Part shown: positions 8,987 to 18,326 of the stretch, one piece after another
Layout of the letters: every line of letters starts with the position of its first letter
How positions within the stretch are numbered: position 1 is the stretch's first letter
Source: Bordetella genomosp. 13
GTDB taxonomy: Bacteria; Pseudomonadota; Gammaproteobacteria; Burkholderiales; Burkholderiaceae_B
Length of the DNA: 64,000 bases
NCBI RefSeq assembly: GCF_007679965.1
Contig: NZ_VEHL01000002.1
Coordinates: 1-64,000 of the forward strand
Direction: 5' to 3'
Notes under the pieces: model-generated
Databases searched by the model: none
Told to the model about the DNA's origin: nothing
Seen by the model: the letters and a program-made list of their open reading frames with translations, nothing else
Program-made: the position numbers and the translations under genes

Positions 8987-9370
8987 TCAGCGGCGATGGT
9001 CGGCGCTGCCTCCCGAGCCCGAAGTCGCGCCGGCGCCCGGCATGCCGGCGTTGCCGGTGGAGCCGGCGGTGCTGCCAGAGGGTCCCTTGCCGCCGCGTGA
9101 TTCGGTGCCGCTATCGTCCCCAGCCTTTCCATTGCGCTTCACCTCGGAGGCGGGCGCATTGCGGTCGGCGGGCGATTTTTCAATGTTCTGCACTTTAGGG
9201 TCGGTGTCGGGTTGGCCCGGCCGCGGCGGCTGCGGCGTAGTGGAGGCCGGCGTATGGCCGCTGGGCTGCTGCGCATGGGCGCCGCCTGCCAGCGCCGCGC
9301 AGGCGATCGCCCCGGCCAGCAGGGCGTGGCGGGGACGGAATGAGGGGATTCCGAGGGATTCGTAAGCCAT
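8987..9370 (-). CDS. Small secreted Gly/Ser-rich protein (paralogue 2)
   Basis: The 127-residue product has a signal peptide (RHALLAGAIACAALAGGAHA, cut after AHA). The short polar mature chain contains SPADRNAPASEVKRN and ends in a Gly/Ser/Thr/Ala-rich tail (about residues 85-127). The ribosome site GGAGGA is 5-6 nt before the ATG. The DRxAPASxV core is shared with the neighbouring secreted protein, so the two look like diverged duplicates. The function is unknown. It is divergent from the sugar dehydrogenase operon starting at about 9546. Confidence 0.75.
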   Translation of the reverse strand: MAYESLGIPSFRPRHALLAGAIACAALAGGAHAQQPSGHTPASTTPQPPRPGQPDTDPKVQNIEKSPADRNAPASEVKRNGKAGDDSGTESRGGKGPSGSTAGSTGNAGMPGAGATSGSGGSADHRR

Positions 9371-9545
9371 GGGGTCCTCCTGCCTGGAAGCGTTTTGCGT
9401 TGCCTTCATGTCGCAAATGCCATGCCGGGCTCGCCACTTGCTCCACGCATTTCCCCGCGAAGCCCGGCGGCGGTTGTGAGTCGCCTTCCATCGCAACCCA
9501 TTGGGGGCCGGCCTGTTGCCTGCTCCACAACCGGAGCCCATGTAC

Positions 9546-10454
9546 ATGGACGATTCCTCCGTCCGGGGCCGGCGGGGCCTGTTGAAGGCCATCACGCTTG
9601 GCGTACCCGGCGCATTGCTTGCCAGGGGACACGGTGCCGCCGCGCAACCCGCGCCCGCTGGCGCGCCCGGTGCGTCGGCGCCGCCCGCGCAAGCCCCTGC
9701 CGCCAATGATGCCCGCATGCCCGGAAGCGGCATGCCTGCCGCGACCCAGGCCAATACCCGCACGCTGAAGTTCTTCAATCAGCAGGAAGCCCAGGCCGTG
9801 GACGCGCTGGTGGCGCGTCTGATTCCCGCGGACGACCTGGGGCCCGGCGCCAAGGAGGCGGGGGTGACGACGTTCCTGGACGAGCAGTTGGCCGGCGCCT
9901 GGGGCGCGGGCGATCAGCTGTATCGACAGGGGCCGTTCGAGGCGGGCACGCCGGAGCAGGGTTACCAGCTGTCGTTCACGCCGGCGGAAATGTTCCGGCG
10001 CGGACTGGCCGAGCTGGATGCGGCCGTGCGCAAGCAGGACGGCAAGCCGTTTGCCGAATTGAGCGCGGACCAGCAGGACGACTGGCTGGCAAAGATGCAG
10101 GCGGGCAAGGTGGATTTCTCGCCCTTGCCGGCGCCGGTGTTCTTCCAGGCGCTGCTGGACGGCACGGTCGAAGGCTTCTTCTCGGACCCCATGTACGGCG
10201 GCAACGCCGGCATGGTGGGATGGAAGCTGGTGGGCTTTCCCGGCGCCTATGCCAGTTTCTCGAACGACATCGAGCGGCATGGCGTGATCTGGGCGGGCGA
10301 ACCGGTGTCGATCGCGATGGCCAAGCCGCATCAGATGGAGCCGGCGCATCGGCATGGAGCGCCGCAGCAGCCGGGCAGCGTTGCGCCCCCTGGCAAGGCG
10401 CCGGCCAGCAGTGCGCCCGCCGGCACCCCCGCCAAGGAGGCCTCTCATGGCTGA
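9546..10454 (+). CDS. Gluconate 2-dehydrogenase-type subunit 3 (gamma), Tat-exported
   Basis: The protein is about 302 residues. It starts with a twin-arginine signal (SVRGRRGLLKAITLGVPGAL), then a Pro/Ala-rich stretch, and from about residue 80 the subunit-3 domain (FFNQQEAQAVDALVARLIPAD; later DPMYGGNAGMVGWKLVGFPG). In membrane-bound FAD sugar and sugar-acid dehydrogenases this subunit is needed for assembly and Tat co-export of the flavoprotein. ATGs at 9501, 9540 and 9546 are available; 9546 gives the best spacing (9 nt) to CGGAG. It overlaps the flavoprotein gene by 8 nt. The tail after about residue 265 is Pro/Ala/His-rich and family-atypical. Confidence 0.85.
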   Translation: MDDSSVRGRRGLLKAITLGVPGALLARGHGAAAQPAPAGAPGASAPPAQAPAANDARMPGSGMPAATQANTRTLKFFNQQEAQAVDALVARLIPADDLGPGAKEAGVTTFLDEQLAGAWGAGDQLYRQGPFEAGTPEQGYQLSFTPAEMFRRGLAELDAAVRKQDGKPFAELSADQQDDWLAKMQAGKVDFSPLPAPVFFQALLDGTVEGFFSDPMYGGNAGMVGWKLVGFPGAYASFSNDIERHGVIWAGEPVSIAMAKPHQMEPAHRHGAPQQPGSVAPPGKAPASSAPAGTPAKEASHG

Positions 10455-12216
10455 GAACCTGCCCAAGGTCGACGTGGCCATCATCGGCGGCGGCTGGACC
10501 GGCGCGATCATCGGCAAGGAGCTGGCCGCGGCCGGGCAGCGCGTGGTGATCCTGGAGCGCGGCGAGGCGCGCTGGCCCTCGCCGGATTTCCAGGGCCCGA
10601 ACGTGCACGACGAGCTGAAGTACACGCGCCGCCACGCACTGCACCAGAACGCCGCCACCGAGACCTTCACGTTCCGCAACAACACGCAGCAGAAGGCGCT
10701 GCCGATGCGGCGCTGGCAGTTCGCGTATCCGGGCACGCACCTGGGCGGCGCGGGCAACCACTGGTCGGGGGCGTACTACCGCTTCGATCCCACCGATTTC
10801 AATCTGCGCAGCCACTACAACGAGCGCTACGGCAAGGGCATCTTCGACGATGACCTGATGAGCCGGGACTGGCCGCTGAACTACGACGAACTGGAGCCTT
10901 ATTTCGACCGCTTCGATTACCTGGTGGGCGCATCGGGACAGGCCGGCAACATCAAGGGGCAGAAGCAGGAGGGCGGCAATCCGTTCGAGCCGTGGCGGTC
11001 GCGGCCCTATCCGAATCCGCCGATGAAGGTGCCGTACGCGCCTGCGCTGTTCGGCGAGGCGGCGCGCAGGCTGGGCTATCACCCCTATGTGCAACCGTCG
11101 GCGCTGTGCACGCGGCCCTACGTGAACAACGAAGGCCTGCACATGAGCGCCTGTGTGTATTGCGGCTTCTGTTCGAACTTCGGCTGCGAGCATTTCGCCA
11201 AGGCTTCGCCGCAGGTCTGTATCCTGCCGGTGGCGATGAAGCTGGACACCTTCGAACTGCGCACCGGCGCCCACGTGCTGCGCGTGGAGCTGACGGAAGA
11301 CAAGAAGCACGCGCGAGGCGTGACGTACGTGGACGCCGCGGGCAAGGAAATCTTCCAGCCGGCCGACACCGTGGTGCTCTGCGCGTTCGGCATCAACAAC
11401 GTCCGCCTGCTGCTGCTCTCTCAGATCGGCAAGCCCTACGATCCCGAGACCAATACCGGCGTGGTCGGGCGCAACTACACGCACCAGACTACGTCGGGCG
11501 TGAACCTGTTCTTCGACGAGTCGGTGAACATCAATCCATTCATGGGCGCGGGCGCCGTGGCCGTGACGATGGACGACTTCAGCGCCGACAACTTCGACCA
11601 CGGGCCACACAAGTTCGTGGGCGGCGGCTATCTGCAGATCCAGGTGGTCAGCGGCGCGCCCATCGGCTACCACCCCACGCCCAAGGGCACGCCGGCCTGG
11701 GGTTCGGCCTGGAAGAAGGCCGTGCAGCGCTACTACAACCATTCGGCGTCGATCACCATCACCGGTTCGGCGCAGCCCACGCGGGGCACGAACCTCAGCC
11801 TGGACCCGACGTACAAGGACGCCTGGGGCCAGCCGCTGTTGCGCGTGACGTATGACTTCCCGGACAACGACATCCGGCTGTCGGCGTTCCTGACGGAGAA
11901 GGGCGACGAGATCGGCCGCGCGATGCGCGGCGTGGTCGCCACCGAACCGGGGCCGCGCAAGAAGCCGTTCACCGCGACGGCCTACCAGTCGACCCACCTG
12001 ACCGGCGGCGCCATCATGGGGGACGACCCGCAGACCAGCGTGGTGAACCGCTTCGGGCAGGTCTGGGACGTGCCCAACGTGTTCGTGACGGGGGCGGCGC
12101 TGTTTCCCCAGAACTCCAACTACAACCCGACCGCCACGGTGGGGGCGACGGCGTACTGGATCGTCGAGAAAATCAAGGCGGACTATCTGCGTTCGCCGGG
12201 ACCCTTGGTGACGTGA
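10447..12216 (+). CDS. GMC-family membrane sugar/sugar-acid dehydrogenase, FAD subunit
   Basis: This 589-residue flavoprotein has the N-terminal FAD site VDVAIIGGGWTGAIIGKEL and acidic LERGE, and the C-terminal GMC region with QNSNYNPTATVGATAYW. It also has a cysteine-rich CVYCGFCSNFGCE segment (about residues 235-248), typical of the gluconate/2-ketogluconate/glucose dehydrogenase large subunits and able to hold an Fe-S cluster. It oxidises a sugar or sugar acid in the periplasm and passes electrons to the cytochrome. The ATG has AAGGAGG 6 nt upstream. The three genes overlap and form one operon. The exact sugar substrate is not readable. Confidence 0.88.
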   Translation: MAENLPKVDVAIIGGGWTGAIIGKELAAAGQRVVILERGEARWPSPDFQGPNVHDELKYTRRHALHQNAATETFTFRNNTQQKALPMRRWQFAYPGTHLGGAGNHWSGAYYRFDPTDFNLRSHYNERYGKGIFDDDLMSRDWPLNYDELEPYFDRFDYLVGASGQAGNIKGQKQEGGNPFEPWRSRPYPNPPMKVPYAPALFGEAARRLGYHPYVQPSALCTRPYVNNEGLHMSACVYCGFCSNFGCEHFAKASPQVCILPVAMKLDTFELRTGAHVLRVELTEDKKHARGVTYVDAAGKEIFQPADTVVLCAFGINNVRLLLLSQIGKPYDPETNTGVVGRNYTHQTTSGVNLFFDESVNINPFMGAGAVAVTMDDFSADNFDHGPHKFVGGGYLQIQVVSGAPIGYHPTPKGTPAWGSAWKKAVQRYYNHSASITITGSAQPTRGTNLSLDPTYKDAWGQPLLRVTYDFPDNDIRLSAFLTEKGDEIGRAMRGVVATEPGPRKKPFTATAYQSTHLTGGAIMGDDPQTSVVNRFGQVWDVPNVFVTGAALFPQNSNYNPTATVGATAYWIVEKIKADYLRSPGPLVT

Positions 12217-13148
12217 TGCGCAAGACGAACTCGGGTATCGGGCTGGTGCTGGCGCTGGCCGTGGGCGTGCCCGTCGTCACGCTGGTGGCGACGTGGCATC
12301 AGATGGGCAACTTCGGCGGCGACAGCATCATCCGCGGCACCGAGGTGAAGGCGCCGCCGCCGTCGGCGCGGACCGCCGCCGCGGCCCAGAATCAGCAGGG
12401 GCAGCCCGGCGTGCCGGCCAGCCAGGCCACGCCGGCCGTGGGCGGTGATCCCGCCACGCCGCCGGCCAGCGGCAGCCAGTCGGCGCCCCGGCCGCAGGCC
12501 GCGCAGCCCGAGCCTGGCCGCAGCGCGCTGGATTTCACGGCGTTCAAACCCTCGTGGCAGGAGCCCTTGCAGAAGGCCGACCCCAAGGCCGGCGCGCAAC
12601 TGGCCAGCGCCGGCCGTCCGCAGGGCGGCGTGCAGGCCTGCGTGGCCTGCCATGGGCAGCAGGGCGTGTCGCCGGCGGGCGGCAATTTTCCCAACCTGGC
12701 GGGCCTGAAGGCGGAGTATCTGGCCAAGCAATTGACGGACTATCACGACGGCAAGCGCAACCATCCGTTGATGAGCATGATCGCCAAGGGCCTGACGCCG
12801 GAAGAGATCGGGCAGCTGGCACGCTACTACGCCTCGCTGCCCGCGCCGCCGGTGCAGGCGGCGGCGGGACCGGAGTCGGCGCGCACGCTGGACGCGTTGG
12901 GCGACAACGGCCGCGCGCTGCCGGCCTGTGCCAACTGCCACGGGCTGCAGGGCCGTGGGGAAGGGCCGCTGCTGCCCAGGCTGGCGGGGCAGCCGAAGGG
13001 ATACTTCATCGACCAGATGAACGCGTTCCGCGGCGGGCAGCGCGCCAACGACGACGTGGGCGTGATGCGCGCCTTCGCGCAGCGGCTGACGGCGCAGGAG
13101 ATCGAGGCGCTGGGCGAGTACTACGCGGGGGCGGCGCGGCAGCAGTGA
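12216..13148 (+). CDS. Dihaem cytochrome c subunit of the dehydrogenase
   Basis: The protein is 310 residues. A single N-terminal membrane helix (GLVLALAVGVPVVTLVATW) acts as an uncleaved anchor. A Pro/Ala/Gln-rich linker (about 45-105) is followed by two c-type haem sites: CVACH (Cys142, Cys145, His146) and CANCH (Cys238, Cys241, His242). It would take electrons from the GMC subunit and deliver them to ubiquinone or the respiratory chain. The start ATG overlaps the previous stop (TGATG). Classical gluconate dehydrogenase cytochromes carry three haems; this one has only two. Confidence 0.88.
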   Translation: MRKTNSGIGLVLALAVGVPVVTLVATWHQMGNFGGDSIIRGTEVKAPPPSARTAAAAQNQQGQPGVPASQATPAVGGDPATPPASGSQSAPRPQAAQPEPGRSALDFTAFKPSWQEPLQKADPKAGAQLASAGRPQGGVQACVACHGQQGVSPAGGNFPNLAGLKAEYLAKQLTDYHDGKRNHPLMSMIAKGLTPEEIGQLARYYASLPAPPVQAAAGPESARTLDALGDNGRALPACANCHGLQGRGEGPLLPRLAGQPKGYFIDQMNAFRGGQRANDDVGVMRAFAQRLTAQEIEALGEYYAGAARQQ

Positions 13149-13153
13149 CGCGG

Positions 13154-13191
13154 GGGCGCATACGGGACCGCATCTGGGCCCGGATGCGCCC
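13154..13191 (+). terminator. Hairpin after the dehydrogenase operon
   Basis: GGGCGCAT and ATGCGCCC form an 8-bp stem around a 22-nt loop, 6 nt after the cytochrome stop. There is no T tract, so termination may be Rho-dependent or the hairpin may only protect the mRNA end. Confidence 0.45.
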
Positions 13192-13326
13192 GCGCCGGCC
13201 TCGAGTGTCGGCGGCCGGCCCCGATGCCCGGGCGCTGCCTTGCCGCATGGCCCGTCGCGGCTGGACGCGGCTGCCTCGGCCTCATGCCGCCGCGGACACT
13301 GCCTCGGCAATGTCGACCCGCCCCGA

Positions 13327-14625
13327 TCAACGCATGTCGAACCGCCGCTTCGCGATGATCAGCGCGAAGATGCTGCAGGCCGCGCACACCACCAGATACA
13401 GGCCGGGCGGATACGGCAACTCGTTCTGCCGCAGGACTTCGACGAGGATGGGCGCGAGCGTGCCGAATACGGCCGCCGTCAATGAATAGGTCAGCGAGAC
13501 GCCCAGCGTGCGTACCGGGGTGGGGAACATCTCGGCCAGGAACGCGGGCAGCGCGCCCAGGTAGCCGGCCAGCAGGAGGGCCAGGATGAACTGCGCCAGC
13601 AGCAGCGATCCCGCCGTACCCGCGTAGGCCGGCAACTGATGCAGCGGGAAGATCAGCACCGCCATAGCGGCGGCGCTGATCGCCATGACGGGCACGCGGC
13701 CGACGCGGTCGGACAGCGCGCCCATGCAGGGGCCGACGATCAGCAGGGTCAGCCCTGACACCTGCGCGGAAAGAATCGTGTAGCTGACGGGCAGGGCCAT
13801 GTCGATCCTTGCCATGATGGGCAGCATCATGGCGACGAAGCCCGCCGCGGTCGCCGCGAGTACGGCGACGCAGGCCAGCACCAGGCGCAGGCCGTTGCGT
13901 GCGAACAGGTCGATGAAGGGCCGCGCGGGCGGTTCCTGGCCGCGGAAGGGCGGCGTTTCCTCGCATTGGTCGTGTAAATACCAGGCCACCAGGGCCAGCA
14001 CGATGCCGAAGGCGAGCGTGATCCGCCAGCCCCAGTCTTGCATGGCGGTCTCGGACAGCATCGGCGACAGGGACCAGCCCATGCCCCCGGCCAGCAGCGC
14101 GGTCACCCCCTGGCTGGTCAGCTGCCAGCTGGCGAACAGGCCGCGATGCGTGCGGGTCTGCTCGGCGACGTAGGTGATGCTGCAACCGATCTGGCCGCCC
14201 TGCGCGAAGCTGTGCAGCACCAGGGCGGCGGCGACGCCGATGGGCGCTGCCATGCCGATCTGGTCGTAGGTGGGCATGACGACGATCAGCGCGGTGCCCA
14301 GTGCCGTCAGTCCGAAGGACAGGGCCAGCGCCGGGCGGCGGCCCACGCGATCGGCCATCAGGCCCAGCACGAGAGCTCCGAGCGGGCGCACCAGCATCGT
14401 GGAGGAGAAGAAGATGGCCATGTGGCCCATCCCCTCGCTCGACGAGACGAAGGGCGCGAACGCATCCATGAGGGCCGACGAGAACAGGCCGTAGATGAGC
14501 GCGTTGTACCAGACCAGCGTGCTGCCCAGGCTGGCGGTGGCAATGGCCAGCGCTTGCGCGGGCGTGGTGTCGTCCGTGCGGCGCGGTCGGGCGGGACTGC
14601 GAGGTGCCGAGGCTGTGGCGGTCAT
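13327..14625 (-). CDS. MFS transporter (MHS-like)
   Basis: The 432-residue permease has twelve predicted membrane helices and MHS-type motifs: LVWYNALIYGLFSSAL, MLVRPLGALVLGLMADRVGR and HSFAQGGQIGCSITYVAEQ. It probably imports an organic acid with protons. Both ATG 14625 and ATG 14670 are possible and neither has a clear ribosome site; 14625 is preferred as it leaves a normal short N terminus before the first helix. It is convergent with the dehydrogenase operon, and no enzyme gene is linked to it on its own strand within 140 nt, so its substrate is unknown. Confidence 0.82.
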   Translation of the reverse strand: MTATASAPRSPARPRRTDDTTPAQALAIATASLGSTLVWYNALIYGLFSSALMDAFAPFVSSSEGMGHMAIFFSSTMLVRPLGALVLGLMADRVGRRPALALSFGLTALGTALIVVMPTYDQIGMAAPIGVAAALVLHSFAQGGQIGCSITYVAEQTRTHRGLFASWQLTSQGVTALLAGGMGWSLSPMLSETAMQDWGWRITLAFGIVLALVAWYLHDQCEETPPFRGQEPPARPFIDLFARNGLRLVLACVAVLAATAAGFVAMMLPIMARIDMALPVSYTILSAQVSGLTLLIVGPCMGALSDRVGRVPVMAISAAAMAVLIFPLHQLPAYAGTAGSLLLAQFILALLLAGYLGALPAFLAEMFPTPVRTLGVSLTYSLTAAVFGTLAPILVEVLRQNELPYPPGLYLVVCAACSIFALIIAKRRFDMR

Positions 14626-14815
14626 GAAGCGGGAGTCCGGAAGGGCGCGCGGTTGCGGGAGGCCTTTCATGCATCGAATCCGGACGCATCTTAGTGGCTT
14701 TGGCCCCGCGGCCGTGTGGCGTCATGCGCCTTCTGGTAACGAACGTTGACGCGATGCTTCGCCAGCCGCGCGACGCGGCGCGGCCCGCCGGGGCCTGCGC
14801 GACCTCGTTCGCGCT

Positions 14816-15796
14816 TTACACGCCCAAGTGCTTCGCCAGCGTGGCCGGGTCGGTGTTGGTGCCGCACAGCAGCACGCCCACGCGCTTGCCGGCCAGTTCG
14901 GTTTTCAGCGGGCCCACCAGGCCAGCGGTGGCGGTGGCGCAGGCCGGTTCCACGGCCAGCTTCAGCTGGTCGAACAGCAGGCGCATCGCATCGCGGATCG
15001 CGTCGTCGCTGACCTTCACCAGCCGGTCCACGTTGCGGCGGCACAGGTCGTAGCCGTATTGCTCGGTGTGCGGGGCCATCAGGCTATCGGCGATGCTCTG
15101 CATCGCGCCCATCTTGATGGGGCCGCCGGCCGCGAAGCTCTGGTGCATGGCATCGGCGCCTTCGGGTTCGACGCCGTAGACCTGGCAGCGCGGCGCGATC
15201 AGCTTGACGGCCGTGGAGACGCCGGCCATGAGGCCGCCGCCGCCGATGGGCACGATGACGGCGTCCAGTTCGCCCGCCTGCTCCAGCCATTCCTCGCCCA
15301 GCGTGGCGGTGCCCAGCACGGTGCGGTAGCCGTTGAACGGATGCACGAAGAACCGGCCTTCCTCGGCCTCGATGCGGCGCACGGTTTCGAACGCCGTCTG
15401 GCCGTTCTCGGCCAGCACGACCTCGGCGCCGTACTGGTGGCACAGCGCCACGCGTGCCGGGCTGGCGGTCTTGATCATGACCACCTTGGCCGACACGCCC
15501 AGCCGCATGGCGGCGTAGGCCACGGCCACGGCGTGGTTGCCGGCCGACACGCACGTCACGCCCGCGGCGCGGCGGGCCTCGTCCAGGGCCAGGATGTTCG
15601 AGAACGCGCCGCGCGCCTTGAAGGTGCCGCTGGCCTGCAGCAGCTCGAACTTGAAGTTCAGGCGCGTGCCGGGCACGGGCTCGAAGTCGTCGCGTTCCAG
15701 CGTGGGCGTGGTGCGCACCCAAGGCTGCAGCTGCTGGCGCAGCGCCGTGATGGCGGCGCGGTCGGGTTGGGTGGTGGTGTCGTAGGGGGTGGTCAT
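14816..15796 (-). CDS. PLP-dependent threonine/serine dehydratase-family ammonia-lyase
   Basis: This 326-residue fold-type II PLP enzyme has the lysine motif SGTFKARGAFSN (Schiff-base Lys), the SAGNHAVAVAYA substrate loop and the glycine-rich phosphate loop PIGGGGLMAGV. It matches catabolic threonine dehydratase or hydroxyaspartate ammonia-lyase size and lacks the regulatory ACT domains of biosynthetic IlvA. The reaction would be removal of water and ammonia from a beta-hydroxy amino acid, giving a 2-oxo acid via an enamine. It is last in the operon ridA - argE-like - permease - lyase; RidA-type proteins destroy the reactive enamine, which supports the assignment. Confidence 0.85.
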   Translation of the reverse strand: MTTPYDTTTQPDRAAITALRQQLQPWVRTTPTLERDDFEPVPGTRLNFKFELLQASGTFKARGAFSNILALDEARRAAGVTCVSAGNHAVAVAYAAMRLGVSAKVVMIKTASPARVALCHQYGAEVVLAENGQTAFETVRRIEAEEGRFFVHPFNGYRTVLGTATLGEEWLEQAGELDAVIVPIGGGGLMAGVSTAVKLIAPRCQVYGVEPEGADAMHQSFAAGGPIKMGAMQSIADSLMAPHTEQYGYDLCRRNVDRLVKVSDDAIRDAMRLLFDQLKLAVEPACATATAGLVGPLKTELAGKRVGVLLCGTNTDPATLAKHLGV

Positions 15797-15818
15797 GGGT
15801 ACAACTGCTCCAGGGGGT

Positions 15819-17096
15819 TCAGCGCAGGCCCAGCCGGCCGCGCACGCCCGCCAGGGCGGCGATGCTGATCACGGCGGCGAAGATCAGATAGAAGCTGGGC
15901 GCGTAGGGATTGCCGGTGGCGGAGATCAGCCAGGTGATGATGAAGGGCGCGAAGCCGCCGAAGATGGTCACGGCGATACTGTAGGCCAGCGACATGCCCG
16001 TGGTGCGCGTGCGCGTTGGGAACAGGTCGCTGAGCAGCGCCGGCAGCGCGCCGAAGTAGCCCGACAGCAGCACGCCGATGACGATCTGCACCGCGATCAT
16101 GGTGCCGAAGGTGGGCGACTGCGCCAGGAAGTGCAGCAGCGGATAGATCAGCACGCCGAACAGCACGGCCGAGGCCAGCATGATGCCGGTGCGGCCATGC
16201 TTGTCGGACCAATGCCCGACCATGGGCGCGCAGATGAACTGCACGATGCCGGTGACCAGCGTGGCCGCGAAGGCCGCGGATTGCGGGATCTTCAGCGTCT
16301 TGACCGCGTAGGTCGGCATGTACAGCACCAGGTACGTCGCCACGGTGCCCAGCACGACGGTGCCGATGGCCAGCAGCAGGCGCAGGCGGTGCTGCGAGAA
16401 CGTGTCGGACAGCGGCGTTTCGTTGGGGCCGGCGGCCAGGAAGTCGGGCGTCTCGTCGATGCGGGTGCGGATGTAATAGGCCACCGGCCCGATCAAGAGA
16501 CCGAAGAAGAACGGGATGCGCCAGCCCCAGCTCTGCAGCTGTTCCGGCGTCAGGTACTGCGTGAGGCCCGCGCCGAAGCCCGCGGCCAGCAGCGTGGTCA
16601 GGCCCTGGCTGGCGACCTGCCAGCTGGCGAAGAAGCCGCGCCGGTTGGGCGTGTGCTCGGCCAGGAAGGCGGTGGCGCTGCCGAACTCGCCGCCCGCCGA
16701 AAAGCCCTGGATCATGCGCGCGACGACGATGCCGATGGGCGCCCAGATGCCGATGGCCGAGTAGGTGGGCATGACGGCGATCAGCAGCGTGCCGATCATC
16801 ATCAGCACGATGGACAGCGTCAGCGTGGCGCGGCGCCCGACGCGGTCGGCATACACGCCCAGCACCAGCGCGCCCAGCGGCCGCATGAAGAACGACACGC
16901 CGAAGGTGCCCAGCGTCAGCAGCAGCGAGACGGTGTCGTCGTCCGTCGGGAAGAACAGCTTGGCGATGGTGACGGCGAAGAAGCCGTAGACCACCAGGTC
17001 GAACCATTCCAGCGCGTTGCCGATGGAGGCCGAGGCGATGATGCGGGTGGACGACGGCGGCTTCCTGCCGTGGGCCGTGAGGGTGGCGGTGTTCAT
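15819..17096 (-). CDS. MHS-family (MFS) transporter
   Basis: The 425-residue permease has the MHS signature helix SIGNALEWFDLVVYGFFAV, the loop FFMRPLGALVLGVYADRVGR, and RMIQGFSAGGEFGSATAFLAE, close to citrate/tricarballylate- and alpha-ketoglutarate-type symporters. It sits between the argE-like deacylase and the ammonia-lyase, 22 and 33 nt from its neighbours, so it very likely imports the substrate of this operon, perhaps an N-acyl or hydroxy amino acid (inferred). Confidence 0.88.
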   Translation of the reverse strand: MNTATLTAHGRKPPSSTRIIASASIGNALEWFDLVVYGFFAVTIAKLFFPTDDDTVSLLLTLGTFGVSFFMRPLGALVLGVYADRVGRRATLTLSIVLMMIGTLLIAVMPTYSAIGIWAPIGIVVARMIQGFSAGGEFGSATAFLAEHTPNRRGFFASWQVASQGLTTLLAAGFGAGLTQYLTPEQLQSWGWRIPFFFGLLIGPVAYYIRTRIDETPDFLAAGPNETPLSDTFSQHRLRLLLAIGTVVLGTVATYLVLYMPTYAVKTLKIPQSAAFAATLVTGIVQFICAPMVGHWSDKHGRTGIMLASAVLFGVLIYPLLHFLAQSPTFGTMIAVQIVIGVLLSGYFGALPALLSDLFPTRTRTTGMSLAYSIAVTIFGGFAPFIITWLISATGNPYAPSFYLIFAAVISIAALAGVRGRLGLR

Positions 17097-17129
17097 GTGA
17101 TTATTGTTTCCCCGTGGGAGCGCGTGCGG

Positions 17130-18326
17130 TCAGTGCGGTTGCGCCAGGTTGTCGATGACTTTGTCCAGGAACGCCACGCATTGTGCGATCTGGTCCAGGG
17201 CGACGAATTCATTGGGCTTGTGGGCCTGCTGGATGTCGCCGGGGCCGCAGATCACCGACGGGATGCCGGCGCGCTGGAACTGGCCGGCTTCGGTCCCGTA
17301 GGCCACCTTGCGCGTGTCGCGGTCGGCGGTCAGCGCGCGCACCAACTGCGTGATGGCGGCCTGCTCTGCGGCGTCCAGCGAGGGCGCGCCCGCGAGGGTT
17401 TCCAGCTCGATGGCGGCGTTCTCGTGCTCCGCGCGCATGCGCGGCAGCAGCACGCTGTCGGCGTACTCCTTGATGCGGCCGAAGAAGGCCTGCGGATCCG
17501 CGCCCGGCAGGTTGCGGTGCTCGAATTCGAACTGGCACAGCGCGGGAATGGTGTTGACCGCGATGCCGCCCTGGATGGTGCCGACCTGCGCGGTGCTGAA
17601 GGGCACGTCGAAGGCCTGGTCGAAGGGGCCGTCGCGGCGCATCTGATCGGCCAGGTCGCGGATGAAGCAGATCAGTTGCGCGGCGTATTCGATGGCATTC
17701 AGGCCGCGCGGCGTCAGCGACGAGTGCGCCGCCTGGCCGCGCACGCAGCAGCGCCACACGTTGATGCCCTTGTGGGCCACGATGACGCGCATCGACGTGG
17801 GCTCGCCCACGATGCAGCCCTCGGGCTGCACGCCGCGCGCCTTCAGGTCGGCCAGCATGACCGGCGCGCCCAGGCAGCCGAGTTCCTCGTCGTACGACAG
17901 CGCGAAGTGCACGGGCTTGGCCAGGCGCGTGGCGGTGATGCGCGGCAGCAGGGACAGCGCGGTGCCGATGAAGCCCTTCATGTCGCAGGTGCCGCGGCCG
18001 TACAGCCTGCCGTCGCGGATCCGCGGCGTGAAGGGGTCGTGGTCCCATTGCTGGCCGTCGACCGGCACGGTGTCGGTGTGGCCCGAGAGCACGATGCCGC
18101 CCTGCGTGCTGCCGTCGGCGGCGGGCACGGTGGCGTACAGGTTGGCCTTGGCGCCGCTGCCGTCATGGCTGAGGTGGCAGTCGATGCCGGCGCGGCGCAG
18201 GTCGTCGCGCACCATTTCGATCAGGCCCAGATTGGAATTGCGGCTGGTGGTGTCGATGGACACCAGGCGCTGGATCCAGTCGATGGCGGCGTCGGTATTC
18301 GAGGCGGGTCGAGGGGCGTTCATCAT
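17130..18326 (-). CDS. argE: ArgE/DapE-family M20 deacylase (acetylornithine deacetylase-like)
   Basis: The 398-residue M20 metallopeptidase-fold enzyme shows the zinc motifs LSGHTDTVPV, RLYGRGTCDMKGF, LSYDEELGCLG (catalytic Glu-Glu) and the dimerisation-domain HSSLTPRGLNA. It resembles N-acetylornithine deacetylase. Being between ridA, a permease and an ammonia-lyase, it more likely removes an acyl group from an imported N-acyl amino acid than works in arginine synthesis (inference). The first two codons are both ATG; the first overlaps the ridA stop by ATGA. Confidence 0.85.
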   Translation of the reverse strand: MMNAPRPASNTDAAIDWIQRLVSIDTTSRNSNLGLIEMVRDDLRRAGIDCHLSHDGSGAKANLYATVPAADGSTQGGIVLSGHTDTVPVDGQQWDHDPFTPRIRDGRLYGRGTCDMKGFIGTALSLLPRITATRLAKPVHFALSYDEELGCLGAPVMLADLKARGVQPEGCIVGEPTSMRVIVAHKGINVWRCCVRGQAAHSSLTPRGLNAIEYAAQLICFIRDLADQMRRDGPFDQAFDVPFSTAQVGTIQGGIAVNTIPALCQFEFEHRNLPGADPQAFFGRIKEYADSVLLPRMRAEHENAAIELETLAGAPSLDAAEQAAITQLVRALTADRDTRKVAYGTEAGQFQRAGIPSVICGPGDIQQAHKPNEFVALDQIAQCVAFLDKVIDNLAQPH

